Shown here: piece after piece, positions 1 to 11,811 of the stretch | How the letters are laid out: each line of letters starts with the position of its first letter | How positions within the stretch are numbered: the first letter of the stretch is position 1 | Source: Euleptes europaea | Lineage: Eukaryota; Chordata; Lepidosauria; Squamata; Sphaerodactylidae | Reading direction: 5' to 3' | Assembly (NCBI RefSeq): GCF_029931775.1 | Contig: NC_079312.1 | Coordinates: 16,127,821 to 16,191,820, forward strand | DNA: 64,000 nucleotides | Notes under the pieces: model-generated | What the model was told of the DNA's origin: nothing | Database searches by the model: none | The model's input: only the letters and a program-made list of their open reading frames with translations | Made by a program: the position numbers and the translations under genes

Positions 1-44
1 ACTCTAACGTCCAGTCTGAAATCCCTGCAGCATTTCTTCATTAC

Positions 45-155
45 CTTTGAATGGCTTCATGAGGGCCTTGATTTAGATCGGATAAGTCCCAGATGCACCA
101 CTTCAGTGCAGGAGGAAAAGTCACTGGATTCTCAAATGCCTCCTTTTCTTCATAC
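45..155 (-). CDS. Gene A exon 6: linker to PRY-SPRY, 8 bases short
   Basis: The exon begins after AG at 157-156 and ends at donor GT at 44-43. It starts with the bases completing arginine and then YEEKEAFENPVTFPPALKW, the conserved linker before PRY-SPRY. It is 111 bases, whereas the three paralogous exons (33300-33418, 49344-49462, 60434-60552) are all 119. The missing 8 bases lie in the DLNPLLE region and shift the exit phase from 1 to 2. If the missing last exon has the same start phase as its paralogues, this reading frame is broken there; a different downstream exon could rescue it. I cannot see that exon. Confidence 0.75.
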
Positions 156-332
156 CTTGAGAAAAATCATGTAAAAATACCATCCATCCAATTCATTATT
201 CCCCCTAGTGGGTCAGAGAAAAAGAGGAAGGGACTGGCAGAAAGCCTGGAGACACAGGCTGGTGCCGAAAGCAGAGCAAGATGGGAGGCACTTTGGAAAG
301 AAACATTCACCTCAATGTTGCTCCTGAGACCC

Positions 333-655
333 CAAAGCCACACTGCAGCTCCAGGGAACAGCTTTTAAAAATAAAATAGAGCCCATCTGGACTCATAATG
401 CCATCATGGGGGGAGGAAGAGCTCCTGCCTCCCCCACCAGCCATTTTCCCATGCTGAAACTGCACTGGGGAAGGGGAGTTATTTCCTCATTTTGGCTGAT
501 CCACGTGGGGAAATAACTCCCTTTCTCAGCGCTGTTTCAGCATGAAAAATGGCTGGTGGGGGAGGCAGGAGATCTTCCTCCCCCACAGAAGCAGTCCAAG
601 GCCAAACAGGCTCAGCTTTACTTTTTAATAGCCATTCCCCACAGTTGCTGTGTGG
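333..655. repeat. Foldback (long inverted repeat) element next to exon 6 of gene A
   Basis: Sequence from about 333-490 reappears inverted at about 505-655: the arms share the segments around CCCACCAGCCATTTT and its complement, and the ends carry AGCCACAC and GTGTGG. It is an inverted-repeat DNA element without coding capacity. Paralogous copies lie beside exon 6 in the other units (about 33604-34430, 49655-50470, 60715-61005), so it predates the duplications. Confidence 0.6.
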
Positions 656-835
656 AACCTAGACTCAACTCTTTAAAAGGCAAATGTTTGGCCCTAAGAA
701 CAGCAGCTCCACACAACCTGCTCATATATGCCTTCCAAATGTCTAGGGAAAGAAAAAGAAAGCTGGTGTGGTTAGAGTTCTGGACTAGGACTGTAGGACC
801 CTGGTTCAATCCCACACTCAGCCATTTGGCTCTCT

Positions 836-1165
836 ACAGTCTGTCAGACTGTGAATGTTTTGGTTTTGGTTTTACCAGGTGCAAGCCTGCTAGCTGTCAA
901 GGCCAAACCGGCTAACAGTCGAATTCCTATTCCAGTGCTATCTCCCATGGGAACTGTCCTCGTTAGGAGGGGGGTTGCCATAGCATCTCGATAAGACCAA
1001 TGCCTTTCTATTTAGACCCTATGCTGTGCTTCTATTTCCCATTAGTGCCAACTTACCTGTTAGCTCTGTAAGCCTATAAGTTTTCTAATAAATCAACTCT
1101 CTTTTGGACTACTCATCTGTGGATGTTGTTTATGGGATTACGGCAAGGTCAAGTGCTCACACTGG
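836..1165 (+). mobile_element. Possible solo LTR (fossil)
   Basis: About 330 bases interrupt a SINE-like sequence that is continuous in genes B and D (at about 34905-34950 and 61385-61440). The insert contains AATAAA near 1088 followed by a T-rich tract, and has TGTGA and TCACA near its ends, which is LTR-like. The exact ends and the target duplication are not resolved. Family unknown. Confidence 0.35.
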
Positions 1166-1319
1166 GGGATTTTAGACCAGTCTCTCAGAAGAGGTTTGTT
1201 GTGAGGATAAAATGGAGGAGAGCAGAGTCATGAACAGTGCCTTGATATCTTTTTCTCCCTCTCCCATAATACTAGAACTCAGGGGCACCCAATGAAGTGG
1301 CTGAGAAATAGGTTTGGAA

Positions 1320-1650
1320 GGGACAAAGGGGCACAATTCATTACTCAACTCTATTAATCTATTGAATTCACTGCCAGTTGAGGTAATGATGGCCACGAGC
1401 ATAGAGTGCTTTAAAAGGGGATTAGACAGATTCATGGAGGAGAGATCCATTGGTAGCTATGAGAATTGGTGACTGAATGGAGCCTCCACAGCCAGAGGCA
1501 GCCAACCTCTGATTAGCACTGCTAGGAGGCAGCAGCAGGGGAGGGCCTACCCCTCTACGCCTTGTTTCTTGGCTGTCCAGGGGCATTCCTTGGCCACTGT
1601 TTGAAACAGGATTCTGGACTAAATGGACCGCTGGTCTCATTCAGCAGGCA
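1320..1650 (+). mobile_element. L2/CR1-clade LINE, 3' end
   Basis: The segment matches the 3' end common to L2/CR1-like LINEs of reptiles: an INTRA-frame stretch around 'gatggccac...agctttaaaagggg' and a final region around 'ggactaaatggaccgctggtct'. It is 5' truncated. Counterparts occur at 35060-35380 and 61610-61790 in the equivalent intron of genes B and D, so the insertion predates those duplications; cassette C lacks it because of a deletion. Confidence 0.65.
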
Positions 1651-2536
1651 ATAATGATCTCAAATGTGAGGCTGGTAGACCCTGGAAGGAAACATGTCAC
1701 ATGACCATCACCATACCCAGAAGAGTCCTTCCTTCAGTTCCTTTAAATCATTTGCCCCAGATGGGAGGCATGACAACTTTATATGCACTTCATCTATCTG
1801 GGGAGACATATAGCAGAAGTGCAAAGTTTCTGAGCAACAGTTGCGTATTCCCCATAATGGGGTCTCTGCTCGACGACACTTTCATTCAGAAGCCCTGTTG
1901 TTACCGTTTCTCCATTTTCACCCAACAGTGGGCCTATCACCTCTTTCCCCTTGCGTTTGCTTCTCACATATCTGAAGAAGCTGTTCTTGTTGGAGCGAGC
2001 CTCCCTTGCCAGAATCAGCTCACTGTGAGCTTTGGCCTCTCTGATGGCTGACCTACAGTGCCCAGCAACCCGCAGATACTCTTCTCTAGTCCTTGCCTCC
2101 ATTTCTTGAACATTTCCTTTTGCTCATCACTAAAGCCCCAATGCCAATCAAATCATTATTTGGGCCTAATAAAATTTACCACCTGCCATTTTGTGGAATT
2201 AATGTAGCTGAGGAGAATCAGACTCTGTAATTCCTGGGGTGGGGCTGGCTTGTTTGACCACTCCAGGTATAGCACCGGAGTTTTGACTGGCCCTTCAAGA
2301 GATGCACAGCCAGGTGTCAATCCCACCCCCTCCCTTCCCCAGTCCGGATTTGGGGCACAATTTCCTGTCGACGGAGCTCTGTGAGTTAGCTGTTTGCCAC
2401 TGACAGATGGATGAAGATTCATGATCTTAGTTGCACCTGATTTGGCCCTGAGACACAGTTCTGAAGGACGATGAACTTCATAGGCTACCCAGACCCCTCC
2501 CAGTGTAAAGAAGGATAATGAGAAAGATCCACTTAC

Positions 2537-2559
2537 CTCTTCAAGGTGCTTCTGGCATC
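2537..2559 (-). CDS. Gene A exon 5: 23-base micro-exon
   Basis: The micro-exon GATGCCAGAAG...AGAG is bounded by a C/T-rich acceptor and the donor GTAAGTGG. It encodes DARSTLK plus two bases of an arginine codon completed by the next exon. A 23-base exon between the coiled coil and the PRY-SPRY linker is diagnostic for the TRIM27/39-type structure. Confidence 0.85.
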
Positions 2560-3400
2560 CTGAAGGAAGAGAAAGAGAAAGAAAGGAGACCACAATGCAT
2601 GCTAAAAGGCCACAGCAGGAATACCCCTCAGACCCTGGAAGATACTGCACTCTGGCCCTGCTCTTGCGTCCAGCTAGCAGACTTTCACTCAAAGGCTGAG
2701 GTGGATCCTCATATAGTGGGAGAAAATCTCCATGAAGTTAATATGAGCAGACAAAGTGGAGCCATTTCAGAGCAGAGACCGGTGATCTGCTTTGATGACT
2801 CAACTGTGGCTACTTTAACAAAGAGATTTTTTTCCCTCAAGTGGAAGGGAGGAAGCACTCAGATTAGGACGTGTAGCTCTCCTGGCCACCTGTGACACAG
2901 GGGCATTCCCAGCGACGTTCCTTGCCTCAGCCCTGTGCCACTGATATTTCCCTTCTTTCCACTAGAAGGCATTTCCCAGTCTTAAAAAAATCATGGCTAG
3001 ATTACAGTAGCATTGTAACAACATAGTGGTACCCAGCTTTCATTTTTTTTAAAAGTAGTTACTCCTTGTCATTTCAGTTATAACTAGAAACGTGCAGCCT
3101 GTACTTTATGTCTTTTAAAATAAAATATAGGAATTAGTGAAATGGTGTTATAATGCTATTATGTTATCTCCCTTTCATTAATCCCCTTGCATCCTCCTTC
3201 CCACACCCCTTTTCTCCAGTTGTTTTCAGTTCCCCAGGTAGTCCTCCTGTTAAGCTTCTACCTCCTCCCTGTTGTATTCCGCCCCCCTGCAAGTGGTTTC
3301 ACTTTCCTGTCTTCCACCCTTTTAATGCGCTGTGGCTCCTTCCCTTGTGCAAGGTTTCCTGTCTGTAGGTTGGTCTGTACTCTCTTGTCTCTCTTCCAGA
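2560..3400. other. Intron sequence with no recognised feature
   Basis: Up to about 3140 this part of the intron is colinear with 36431-37020 in gene B and 63453-64000 in gene D, including an AT-rich stretch around 3040-3140. I see no exon, conserved open frame or recognisable repeat in it. Confidence 0.5.
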
Positions 3401-3403
3401 AAA

Positions 3404-4168
3404 CAGAGCTGCACTTACCTCTAACTGTTGTTCATCGAGTCGTCTTCTGTGCAGGCACGCATTGGGACTGCGCATGTGCAGGCCTGCTGTGAGAAAGGAT
3501 CTTTGCAGCTTTCCCACTCTGGATAGGGGGCACCCATTCCACCATGCATGCGTCAGAGTTCCCGCCAAAACGGGTGTAACGTCGCGGGGTGGCACCCCCC
3601 TCCCTCTCTCAGTTCTTTAATTGCCCACTAAGTAAATAAGCTCCTAAAAGACAAAAAATTGTTAAAAGAGCTCACCGTGGGCAGGAGGGAGGGATGTGTG
3701 CCTGCACAGAAGACAACTCGGCAAACCACAGTTACAGGTAAGTGCAGCTCTGTTTTAGGCATCGTTCTTCTGTGCAGTCCCACATTGGGAGATTGTATGG
3801 CTACCCAGTAGGCTCAGTAAAGGCCCATCTGTTTTAGTCATTTTTGTATCACATTTGATACATTTTTTTGAGCAAAGCCATGTGAGCCATCCTAATCCAG
3901 ATGAGAAAGACAGCAGTGGCAGAAGAAAACAGTAGTAATATTCCAAAACGACGTAGAGCTCACAGAGACCCTTTCTCACCAGCGGCAAGGAAAGAACCGA
4001 GGGAAAGGGGCCCCTGCCCTGCGGCATTGCATCTGTTTTGGTGGGGACTGATGCATGCGCTGGGGAACAGAACCCCCTATCCAGAGTGGAAAAGCCACAA
4101 AGATCCTTTTCCTGGCAGGGCTGCGTGTGAGTAGTCCCAATGTGGGAGACTGCACGGAAGGACGACAA
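3404..4168. mobile_element. Nested foldback element with two sets of inverted arms
   Basis: An inner inverted pair joins 3404-3458 to 3694-3752 (CAGAGCTGCACTTACCT against AGGTAAGTGCAGCTCTG). Further inverted pairs join about 3495-3550 to 4050-4110 and 3767-3800 to 4133-4168. There is no open frame of note. It is a non-autonomous foldback DNA element or a stack of such copies; class uncertain. It is absent from the corresponding intron of gene B. Confidence 0.65.
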
Positions 4169-5208
4169 CAAAAACCTGAATTCTTGTGGGTGTTCACAAC
4201 AGAGACTGCAGCCACTGCATCCCTGGCCTCTCTTCAGAGGCTCTGGCCACTGCCTGTGCTTCCTGTATGGTCCCCACCCTCTTCGGCCTTCGGTCCAGTC
4301 GTAGTGCTGTATCCTCTGCCGGCAGCCTGTATTTTGACCAGGCTATCAGGGTTGGAGTCAGGGCCGCACTCGATGGTGTTAACACGCCTGGGAGTGCCTC
4401 GGTGGTGGGGCAGTGCCTTGCACGTAAGTCTGGGGCTGGCGGGGCTTCATTGGGTGTTGTCATGGGTCAGCCAGGACTGCATGGCAGTGAGGACTCATCA
4501 GAGGAAGAGGGGCCCTATGTAGCCAACCCAGAGCTAACGGAAGGCAGCCAGTGAGGGACTGGGGCTCAGACAGAGCTGGGCAAGGAAGCACAGCCTCCCT
4601 TCAGTCCTGAATCAGCAGACTAAGGGCAAGCGGTGGTGCCCGGCCCTCCCAGATCACCTACACCTTTGCAGCAATGTAGGAAGAGACTGCCAATGGAGTT
4701 GTGAGAGAAGACGCAGTGCTCGCCTCCAGAACAGAAAGCAACTGTTGGCTAACAGTGGAGGTGAGTTGTTGCAGGATTCTGACTGAATTAGTGGGAGCCA
4801 AGCATAAAAGGCTCTTGGGGGAAACTGTTGGATATGGCTACAACGAGTACAGCAAACGCTTACCTGACGCCATTCTGTTGCCTGGAACTCGGACCTTGTC
4901 TTGATTAATAGTGCTGGCTAACCTTCGATAGCTGACCTTGGACTGAAAGCCTCTGACTCCTGGAACCCTCCTTGCTCTCTGCTACCAAGACGCTGCAGCC
5001 TGACACCTGGAGCCTGCTAATCAGTACAGGTGTGTTGCGGGAGGGAGGGAGGAGGGCTGCCAGGGCCTCGGGGGAGGGATAGAAGGGCCAGTGTCGGCCA
5101 TGTCCCGACAGCTCATTTCCTTTTTGCCGAAACAAAGGAGGCCCAGAAAGGGTTTGGAGGCAGCCTCCTCCCAAAGGGGAGCCTGAGCTATTCCTGCCAC
5201 ACTCTTAC
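4169..5208. other. Unassigned intron sequence
   Basis: This stretch is GC-richer than its surroundings and has a few short open frames with no family resemblance. A TATA-like ATAAAAGG near 4805 and its isolation from the gene B intron suggest inserted material, possibly part of a retroelement, but I cannot name it. Confidence 0.3.
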
Positions 5209-5439
5209 CTGCAGGAGTTCACTGACCGACTGCTGACACTTCTCCTCCATCTCCCGGATGAGGCTGTCCAGAGAGGAGAGTTTTTCTGACAGTTCATCCA
5301 AGTGCTGATCCCTGGTTTTTGCCACCTCCTTCTCCATCTCTTCCATCTGAGCCAGAAAAAGTTTCTCTTTTTCCTCCAGAAACGTGTGTAGTTGTCTGAA
5401 CTTGGCTATCGTTTCTTGCTTCTCTCCTGTGGTTTGCTT
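5209..5439 (-). CDS. Gene A exon 4: main coiled coil, 231 bases
   Basis: The exon is exactly 231 bases (77 codons), phase 0-0, with acceptor AG at 5441-5440 and a strong donor (CAG/GTAAGAG) at 5208-5207. It starts KQTTGEKQET and ends SVSELLQ. It is almost entirely charged and leucine-rich with a clear heptad pattern, which in TRIM proteins forms the long antiparallel dimer helix. It is fully open. The gene B paralogue is 38229-37999. Confidence 0.9.
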
Positions 5440-7957
5440 CTGAAATGAAAAGGGAAGGAAATGAGGTTAACATAACACAGCTGGTCTTTGCAGTGGGAAG
5501 AGGTTCTACAGGAGATTCCTATCTGAAGGGCACTTTGGCCTTCCACAGAAATCACATCAAATTTGGCAGGGAAAAAGAAAGATTTCCACAGACCCATCCT
5601 GGGGGCCAAAGTACATCTCATTCAAATTCCTGGGCCATTTCTGCTTGATTATTAGCCATGTGATCCAAGCAGGTGCCCTACGGCTTTTTTTGGCTTATGC
5701 ATGAATTATCCATCCTTCAGGGGTCACCCCACAGTGACCCCGCATTAGCCGCGGGATTTCAGAAACCTCTTTTATCACAAATTTAAATTTTACGTCGATC
5801 CCAAAGCAAGGCAATTTTCGTGAATAGTCTCAACTTTGGGCTTTCTCTTTCCCTGCCCATTGTTGCCTGTCCAGCCATCACACAAGCTATCCCAGACATG
5901 CCATTTTAGGAAGCAGCTTAAAGATCTCGGAAGCCTGCTCCCCCCCTCCCCCATGTGTCCTCTCTGGTCAGTTTCAGCAGTTTCAGATGTTAAAATGAAA
6001 GAATCCCACTGATGTGCTGACAGGGGAGTGTTTTTGTTGTTGTTTGTTTACATGGATGTTTTAAGACAGGTGTGTCCAGGGATCCTGCCTTCTGACAACG
6101 GGCGCCTGTGTTGCTTCTCTCCACGCTCCTCCATCGGTGCACCCTAGACGGGGGACACAAACAGCCCAGCTTGCGCGCAGCACTCTGGAGCCCTGCCAGC
6201 GAACTGCACCCTGCTGACCCCTCTGGTGCTCCACCCCCGGGGGCTGGCTTGATCCCCAGAGCCGTGGAGGTGCTGCAATTAGCTCACATGGGCCAGCGAG
6301 AGGTGACTGACGCTGCCACCAGCAAGATGAGGCACTGTTGTTTAATTTCCATTCCTGGAGTCGAGCTCACGTCTCTTGTGGAGAGGGGCTTTGCTTGAAG
6401 CAGCAGCCGCTGCTCCAACTGCACTTTCTACCCAGCGAAGGAGGGACTGGAGGGACAAGAAAGCGATTTCTCCCCAATAAGGGGGGAGTTGGAGGGGCTC
6501 ACACTGGGGCAGAAGCTTCAGGCGTGTCAGAGTTTTAATGATACATCAATTAATGTAATAGTATTCTAGTGACGAAACACTAAAATATTATTAAATTAAT
6601 CAGTATATCGTTAAAGCAGCAATGTAAACAACAATAAAAAACATGCAGCAGCTCACCACCAGAGACTTTCGCCCCAAGACCGCCGCTGCTGCCTGTTTCT
6701 CCCCACCTCACGTCAGCTATTGCCACAGAAGGATAGATGGGGGTGGGGGCTTTATTTGATTCCACACATGATAGGGAGGCAAGCAGGAAAAGATCTTGAG
6801 GCTCCAGGAGCTGACAAGAGGCGCTTGGCGACTGCCACCAGAGTTCGCAATCTGCTGACCATCGGCGCCCTTGGCAGCTAATACAGGGGGTGGGGAGAGA
6901 GAGAGACTTTGAACGTTCGCATTTCCAGAGTTTCTTCATGGCTCCTGCTACTCCTGGGATTTCTTTTGGGCAATGAGCCCCCGTGCATAAGGCTTTAAGA
7001 TTCAAATCAGAAAAGTGTGCGTCTGCAGAGCGGCAAATTCTTCAAAGCGTAAATGACCCTGGTGAGGTTCTTTCAGCCACAGGACAATGTCTGCAGCAGA
7101 CGTCCCAGAGAATAGAAGGGACTTCTTGAGTCCATTTGTTTACCCAATTTGTTTCCCTTCTTGAGTCCATTTGTTTCCCCAATAAAAAGTCCTTAATATG
7201 CTGACCCCGCCCACTTCTCAACAGAAGGTACAATGTCTGAGTAGAAATAACACTGGGGGAGAAAAGAGCTAAGAAGCCCCTTCCCCTCACTTGGTCTCCC
7301 TGGCTGCATTTTGGGCAAGAAAAATACTGCAGGGGGAAAGATCGACACGTGACTGAGTATTCCGAGTAGTTTCTCTCTTAGAATCAGCAGTGGATCAACC
7401 ACCCTTGGCCCAGTTCAGCATAGGTGGAGTATCCATCAGCATTTCCACCCAGCATTTCTTTGGGGGTGGGACACCCTCATCTCTTTTTAGAGACTTCTTC
7501 TAGCTGGCAGTGTTGGTGCATGCACAAAGGTGGGGAAGACACGTATGTTCATCTGCCCAGGACTCATCCTGGTGCAGAGAGCACCTTGCAAAGTCATCTT
7601 ATTCTGCCTCAAACAAAATCACCCAAGAACAAAAAAAAAGGGGGGGGAGTCTGGATAAACAACCAGGGGAAGCCCACCCACTGGGCAGCCCTAGGTGACT
7701 ATCTAGGGTGCTAGGAGCACCAAGTGCATGCCATTCGGCAGCATCCCTAGCGCTTGGGTAAAACTCTGCTAGAACTGCAGCGTTATGCCTCCCTTTGGGG
7801 GGAGCCTCGTCTGCTTGATAACCGACAGTCTGTGCACAGAACTTCCAAATTGGGAGAGGGGGGCTGCCTCCTGGTTGCCTTTTCTGTTATTTATTGCCAT
7901 TCCTCCCCCAATACTAGTTCTAGAATCTGCTCACTTTCTAGCCATAGTGACACTTAC
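5440..7957. other. Intron of gene A, nothing recognised
   Basis: The stretch contains short open frames on both strands without codon-level similarity to any family I know. AT-rich patches lie around 6540-6610. I see no exon with both splice sites and family similarity. Confidence 0.4.
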
Positions 7958-8053
7958 AAGCAAGTCTTGGCTTTCCTTTGATATATCTGCTTTACAAGCC
8001 ACAATTCTTTCTCTCTCCTTCTTCAGCATCTCCAGGAAGTTGCAGAACTGATC
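7958..8053 (-). CDS. Gene A exon 3: coiled coil, 96 bases
   Basis: This 96-base phase 0-0 exon runs from acceptor AG at 8055-8054 (behind a C/T tract) to donor GT at 7957-7956. It encodes 32 residues starting DQFCNFLEMLKKER, rich in charged residues with heptad-like spacing. The exact 96-base length is the hallmark of the first coiled-coil exon in this TRIM subgroup. Its paralogue in gene B is 40278-40183. Confidence 0.88.
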
Positions 8054-8604
8054 CTGGGGGAGGGAAAACACAAAACTGAGATCGGTTCCTTCTTTAGAAG
8101 TTTATTATAAAACATAGGAGATGTAAAACTGTCATTAAGGGCCAAATTAGATATAACTGCCCTACGCCTGTAACGGGCTCTTCAGCATTTCCCAAATGCT
8201 GCACAGGAAGATTCCTCACGAGGATACCCACCAAGAATGCAAAGTGCCAACGCTGCTGTGGCATGGAGATTTACTCTGTGCTTTACTCAACTGCGTACCT
8301 TTCTACCCCCACCTGCCCCCCCACAGGAAGAATTTTTTTGCATTTTAAAAAGTATTCACAGTCAGCATATCACTATATTCTGTTAACACTCCAGCAATAC
8401 ACCCTTAGCGACAATTTTTTAAAAAATGGCAAAAAGCTCTTAGGGGCAGGGGGAATGCTAGGCAGGAGGGTCCTGGATTGGGGATGGTGGAGGAAATGCG
8501 CACCTTCCATTCCACACTTTCCCAAACTCTCTTTGGGTATCTTCTTCCCAGAAAGAGAATACCAAAGCAGGGAAAACTCTGTGAGGAAGCAACCACAGCT
8601 GTGG

Positions 8605-8826
8605 GAAGGGGAGGATTCCTGGAAGTGCCATGGTGCAGTGGAAGGGCCATGGCTCAGTGACCCTCAGAGTATCTGTTTGGCAAGCAGAAGGTCCTGGATT
8701 CAATCCCCAGCATCTCCTGTTGAAATGAAGAGGTAGCCGTTGATGTGAAAGAACTCTGCCTGAGTCCCTGGGGGGCGACTGCCTGTCAGAGTGGACCAAG
8801 GGTCTAACTCAGAATAAGGCAGCTTC
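8605..8826 (+). mobile_element. tRNA-derived SINE
   Basis: A degenerate Pol III box A (GGCTCAGTGACC) and box B (GGTCCTGGATTCAATCC) lie 30-40 bases apart at the head, followed by a SINE body ending near 'aataaggcagcttcatg'. It is a SINE copy and not a tRNA gene, because the rest of the cloverleaf is absent. Confidence 0.7.
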
Positions 8827-9301
8827 ATGCGTAGTTCTCCCACCCCCAAAAGCTCTTCTTCTGATTTAAGCTGCTGCTTCACAGCTACTGCCTGCAAGTG
8901 CGGGGACAAAGACAGGTACCAAACATGCACACATTCTCCCCCAGGCAAACAGCATATCAAGACAGAAATTGAGGCTGAGAAAGCAATTTGTGTGGAGGTT
9001 TGTGTGTGTGAGGATAAATCAGGGAGACAGACGGCTGCCCCCTCGTAGCTCAGCCATGCAATGGGCTGCCCAGATGTTAACATACCACACAGGCTAACAC
9101 TTTAGCCTTGGCAGCGGGCAAGGGGCAATGCCTTAGGGAGCCACCAAGCCAGGACGGAGACAGCAAAGAGGTGTTTTCACTCCCCAATTTGGGCCCAGAG
9201 GCTGAGGCAGAAACTGGAGGCAGTTTCCCCACAAGGAGGCCAAGGAGAAGGAGAGGATCCGTGGCTCTTCTGCATCAACCTCCACCTTCTTGATTTCCTA
9301 C

Positions 9302-9466
9302 CTTGTACTCTTGGGAGGCCTCCTTAAGAAGAAGGGTTTTGTGATTTTTGTGATCCTTGGATCGGTCACAGGCCACACAGATGAAGGCTTCATCGTCCTT
9401 GCAGAAGAGATTCAGTGGTTCCTGGTGCTTCTGGCAAACTCTCTCTTTTCTGGCTGCCACGATTGC
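9302..9466 (-). CDS. Gene A exon 2: second B-box as its own exon
   Basis: The exon is exactly 165 bases (55 codons), phase 0 on both sides, with acceptor AG at 9468-9467 behind a T-rich tract and donor GT at 9301-9300. It encodes a complete B-box2: with exon 1 in front, the ligands are C153, H156, C164, D167, C172, C175, H181 and H184. Its tail (EEASQEYK-like; here KEASQEYK) is the counterpart of the tail of exon 1 (EEAFQENR), so it looks like a duplicate of the 3' part of exon 1 that acquired its own acceptor. Because it is symmetrical it can be skipped or included without changing frame. The same exon exists in gene B at 40946-40782. Confidence 0.87.
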
Positions 9467-11052
9467 CTGATACCAAAAACAAAGAAACCGGATTTGTTTC
9501 ATTTCCACCCCCCCACCCCCGAACTCCACATCTCCTTTAATGACTGGATGTAATTAGTGCCTTGTTCAGTAGGGGGAAAAAACATGTTTCTATATAAAAG
9601 CTGGATCTAACCAAGTGTAACCCTATGGTGTTTAGCCTTCAGTTTGAGTTGGGGAGGGGTGTTGTCGAGGACAGGGAGCTGTGGGGGGGGGGACTGAAGA
9701 AAAAGAGAGTTCTGAGGGGAAAGTGGGAGAGAGAAGCCATCCGGGTCCTGATGCAGAGAATAGGGAAGGTTGAGAAGGAGCCCCCAGAGATCTCCAGCAG
9801 CACCGAGACCCCCAAGATCAGCCCCATCTCCAGAACCGCTGAGGGCCAGTCAAGCCACAGCAGCAAAGACTGATGAGGAGAAACCTGCAGAAGGCTTCAG
9901 AGAGAAGGAAAAGACTCCCATCACTCCTTTGGTTTCCACTTGAAGTTGTGTTCTCTAAGTCTGAGTTCACTATACGAGTGTCCTGCTTTAACTCCCCGCC
10001 CCTCCTCATTGGAGTAAACCCTACTTGTATATTAACTTCCACTTGTAAATTGTTTCTGGTGATCACAGGGTCTGGGAGTTGTTTCTGGATTTTTCCTTTT
10101 CTGCCTCCTGGCCATCCTTCATGTTAGGCAGTGGAGGGCAGCGGGTTGGAGGCCCCCTGCTTTCTTTTTTATCACACACCCCTATACTAATAAACCAGGT
10201 CCCATAATGTCTCCCCTCAGCTGGGGTTGGTGGAAGAAACTGGGGTTATCAAAGTTTTTATTAAGCCTCGAATTCCTCTGGTTCCAGGTAAACCACATTC
10301 TCCCTACATCTGCTTTGAGCTGCATTCTGCAATGTGCCAGAGGAGCCCCCAAACTCCACCGCAATCCTTTCTTGCAATGCACATTTCTAGGGGGTTCTTA
10401 TGACAAACCTCCAAAAGTAGGTCCAGATGTGTAAGGAAGTGAAGCTGGAACTGCAGGAATACGGATGGACCCTTATGGATTTTTAAGCCACCTTTCAGAT
10501 TCAACTCCAAACCAGCCCATCCGCCCTCTCACGGACATCATCTCCTCCTAGGTGGCCCCCCAGACGACACCATGAACGATGCAAATGATTAATGATTCTG
10601 ATACTAGCATGAGCAGATATTCTTTCTGGTGTAAGTTAACTTGAGTTTGATTTAGGGGAGTTGCCCTCCATGTAATTTTAACTTTTCCATATTATTAAAT
10701 GTAATAGTAATAGTAATAATAGACATTCCTTCAAATCCTGGACCCATAAGGGCATCAATATGGGGGGCTCCTGAAGGTTCCTAGTCCTTTTGCTTGGAAA
10801 CTCCAAAATGACCCTTTCTAAAATCACAGAAGTAATCTCACAGCCCCCCCTCCCACTAACTCCCTCAGGGAAGTTTTTCTGCCAAATAATCAACAGGTAA
10901 CATCCCTCTCTGAGTTTTTGCCATCTTGATCATGAGGGACTTCTCCATTTGGCCTGGTGCTGAGAGCAGGTTTTGGGCCCCAACTCTGAAACGAGGCACA
11001 AAATTAGTCTTGACCCAGCCAGCCTGGCCAGTTGCGTTGTGATGAGATTCTC
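9467..11052. other. Intron between exons 1 and 2 of gene A, nothing recognised
   Basis: Short frames occur on both strands (for example around 9625-9873) without recognisable protein similarity. G-rich runs at 9680-9700 are the only notable composition feature. Confidence 0.4.
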
Positions 11053-11066
11053 AGAACGACACACAT

Positions 11067-11811
11067 TGTGGACTAAGACAATTAAATTTACAGCCAGCAA
11101 CAATCTTTGTGAGAATTGGTATAAACAGTTTTTTAGATGGTACATTACTCCAATGGACATTAAAAAGATGGATCATTTCTATGATGGTCGTTGTTGGAAA
11201 TGTAAAGATAAAGATGGGACATATTTTCATCTTTGGTGGACTTGTAAGAAGGCCAAGAAATTTTGGATACAAGTTCATCAAGAAATGCAGAAAATTCTAA
11301 GACTTACATTTCCATTAAATCCAGAGACGATATTGTTAGGAATTGTACCAGACAACTTGGATGTACAATATGGAGAAATATTTGGATCTCTAACGACGGC
11401 GGCAAGATTGGTATTTGCTGCTTCTTGGAAACAGGATGATATTCCAGATTTGGACAAATGGCACCAAAAGATGGAAGAATTGGCGGTGATGGCGAGATTG
11501 ACTAGCTTGATAAAAGATAAGATGAATAAAGAATTTTCAAAGAAATGGGAATGTTATTTGGATTATGCTAAAAGGAGAAATCAGATTGATAGATTTTAAG
11601 ATATTAAGATTAGTTTTAGAATCTTTTATCATTTGTTACAAAGTAAAATGTGAATTTATTATAGCAAACGTTGAATTTAAGATTAAGCTAAGAGGTTAAA
11701 GATGTAAGATGAAATAGACTCCCTGAAGGAGTATAAACTGTGTGAATGTATGCGTATGTATTAGTTTGTTTGTTTTGAAAATGTTAATAAAATGTTTATT
11801 AAAAAAAAAAA
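11067..11811 (+). mobile_element. L1 LINE, 5'-truncated, with 14-base target duplication
   Basis: The element encodes the C-terminal part of L1 ORF2 in one open frame ending at 11599, including the cysteine-histidine knuckle CWKCKDKDGTYFHLWWTC, and is followed by about 200 bases of AT-rich 3' UTR and a poly-A tail at 11799-11811. The 14-base string AGAACGACACACAT occurs directly before (11053-11066) and after (11812-11825) it, which is a target-site duplication from L1 retrotransposition. The open frame and perfect duplication suggest a fairly recent insertion in the first intron of gene A. Confidence 0.9.

Noticed and set aside
4055-4554. Overlapping frames of 122-155 codons in the gene A intron
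   Set aside because: They straddle the foldback element and unassigned GC-rich sequence and show no domain or conserved counterpart.
9625-9873. 82-codon plus-strand frame rich in E, P and S
   Set aside because: No family similarity, splice context or paralogous copy in gene B supports it.
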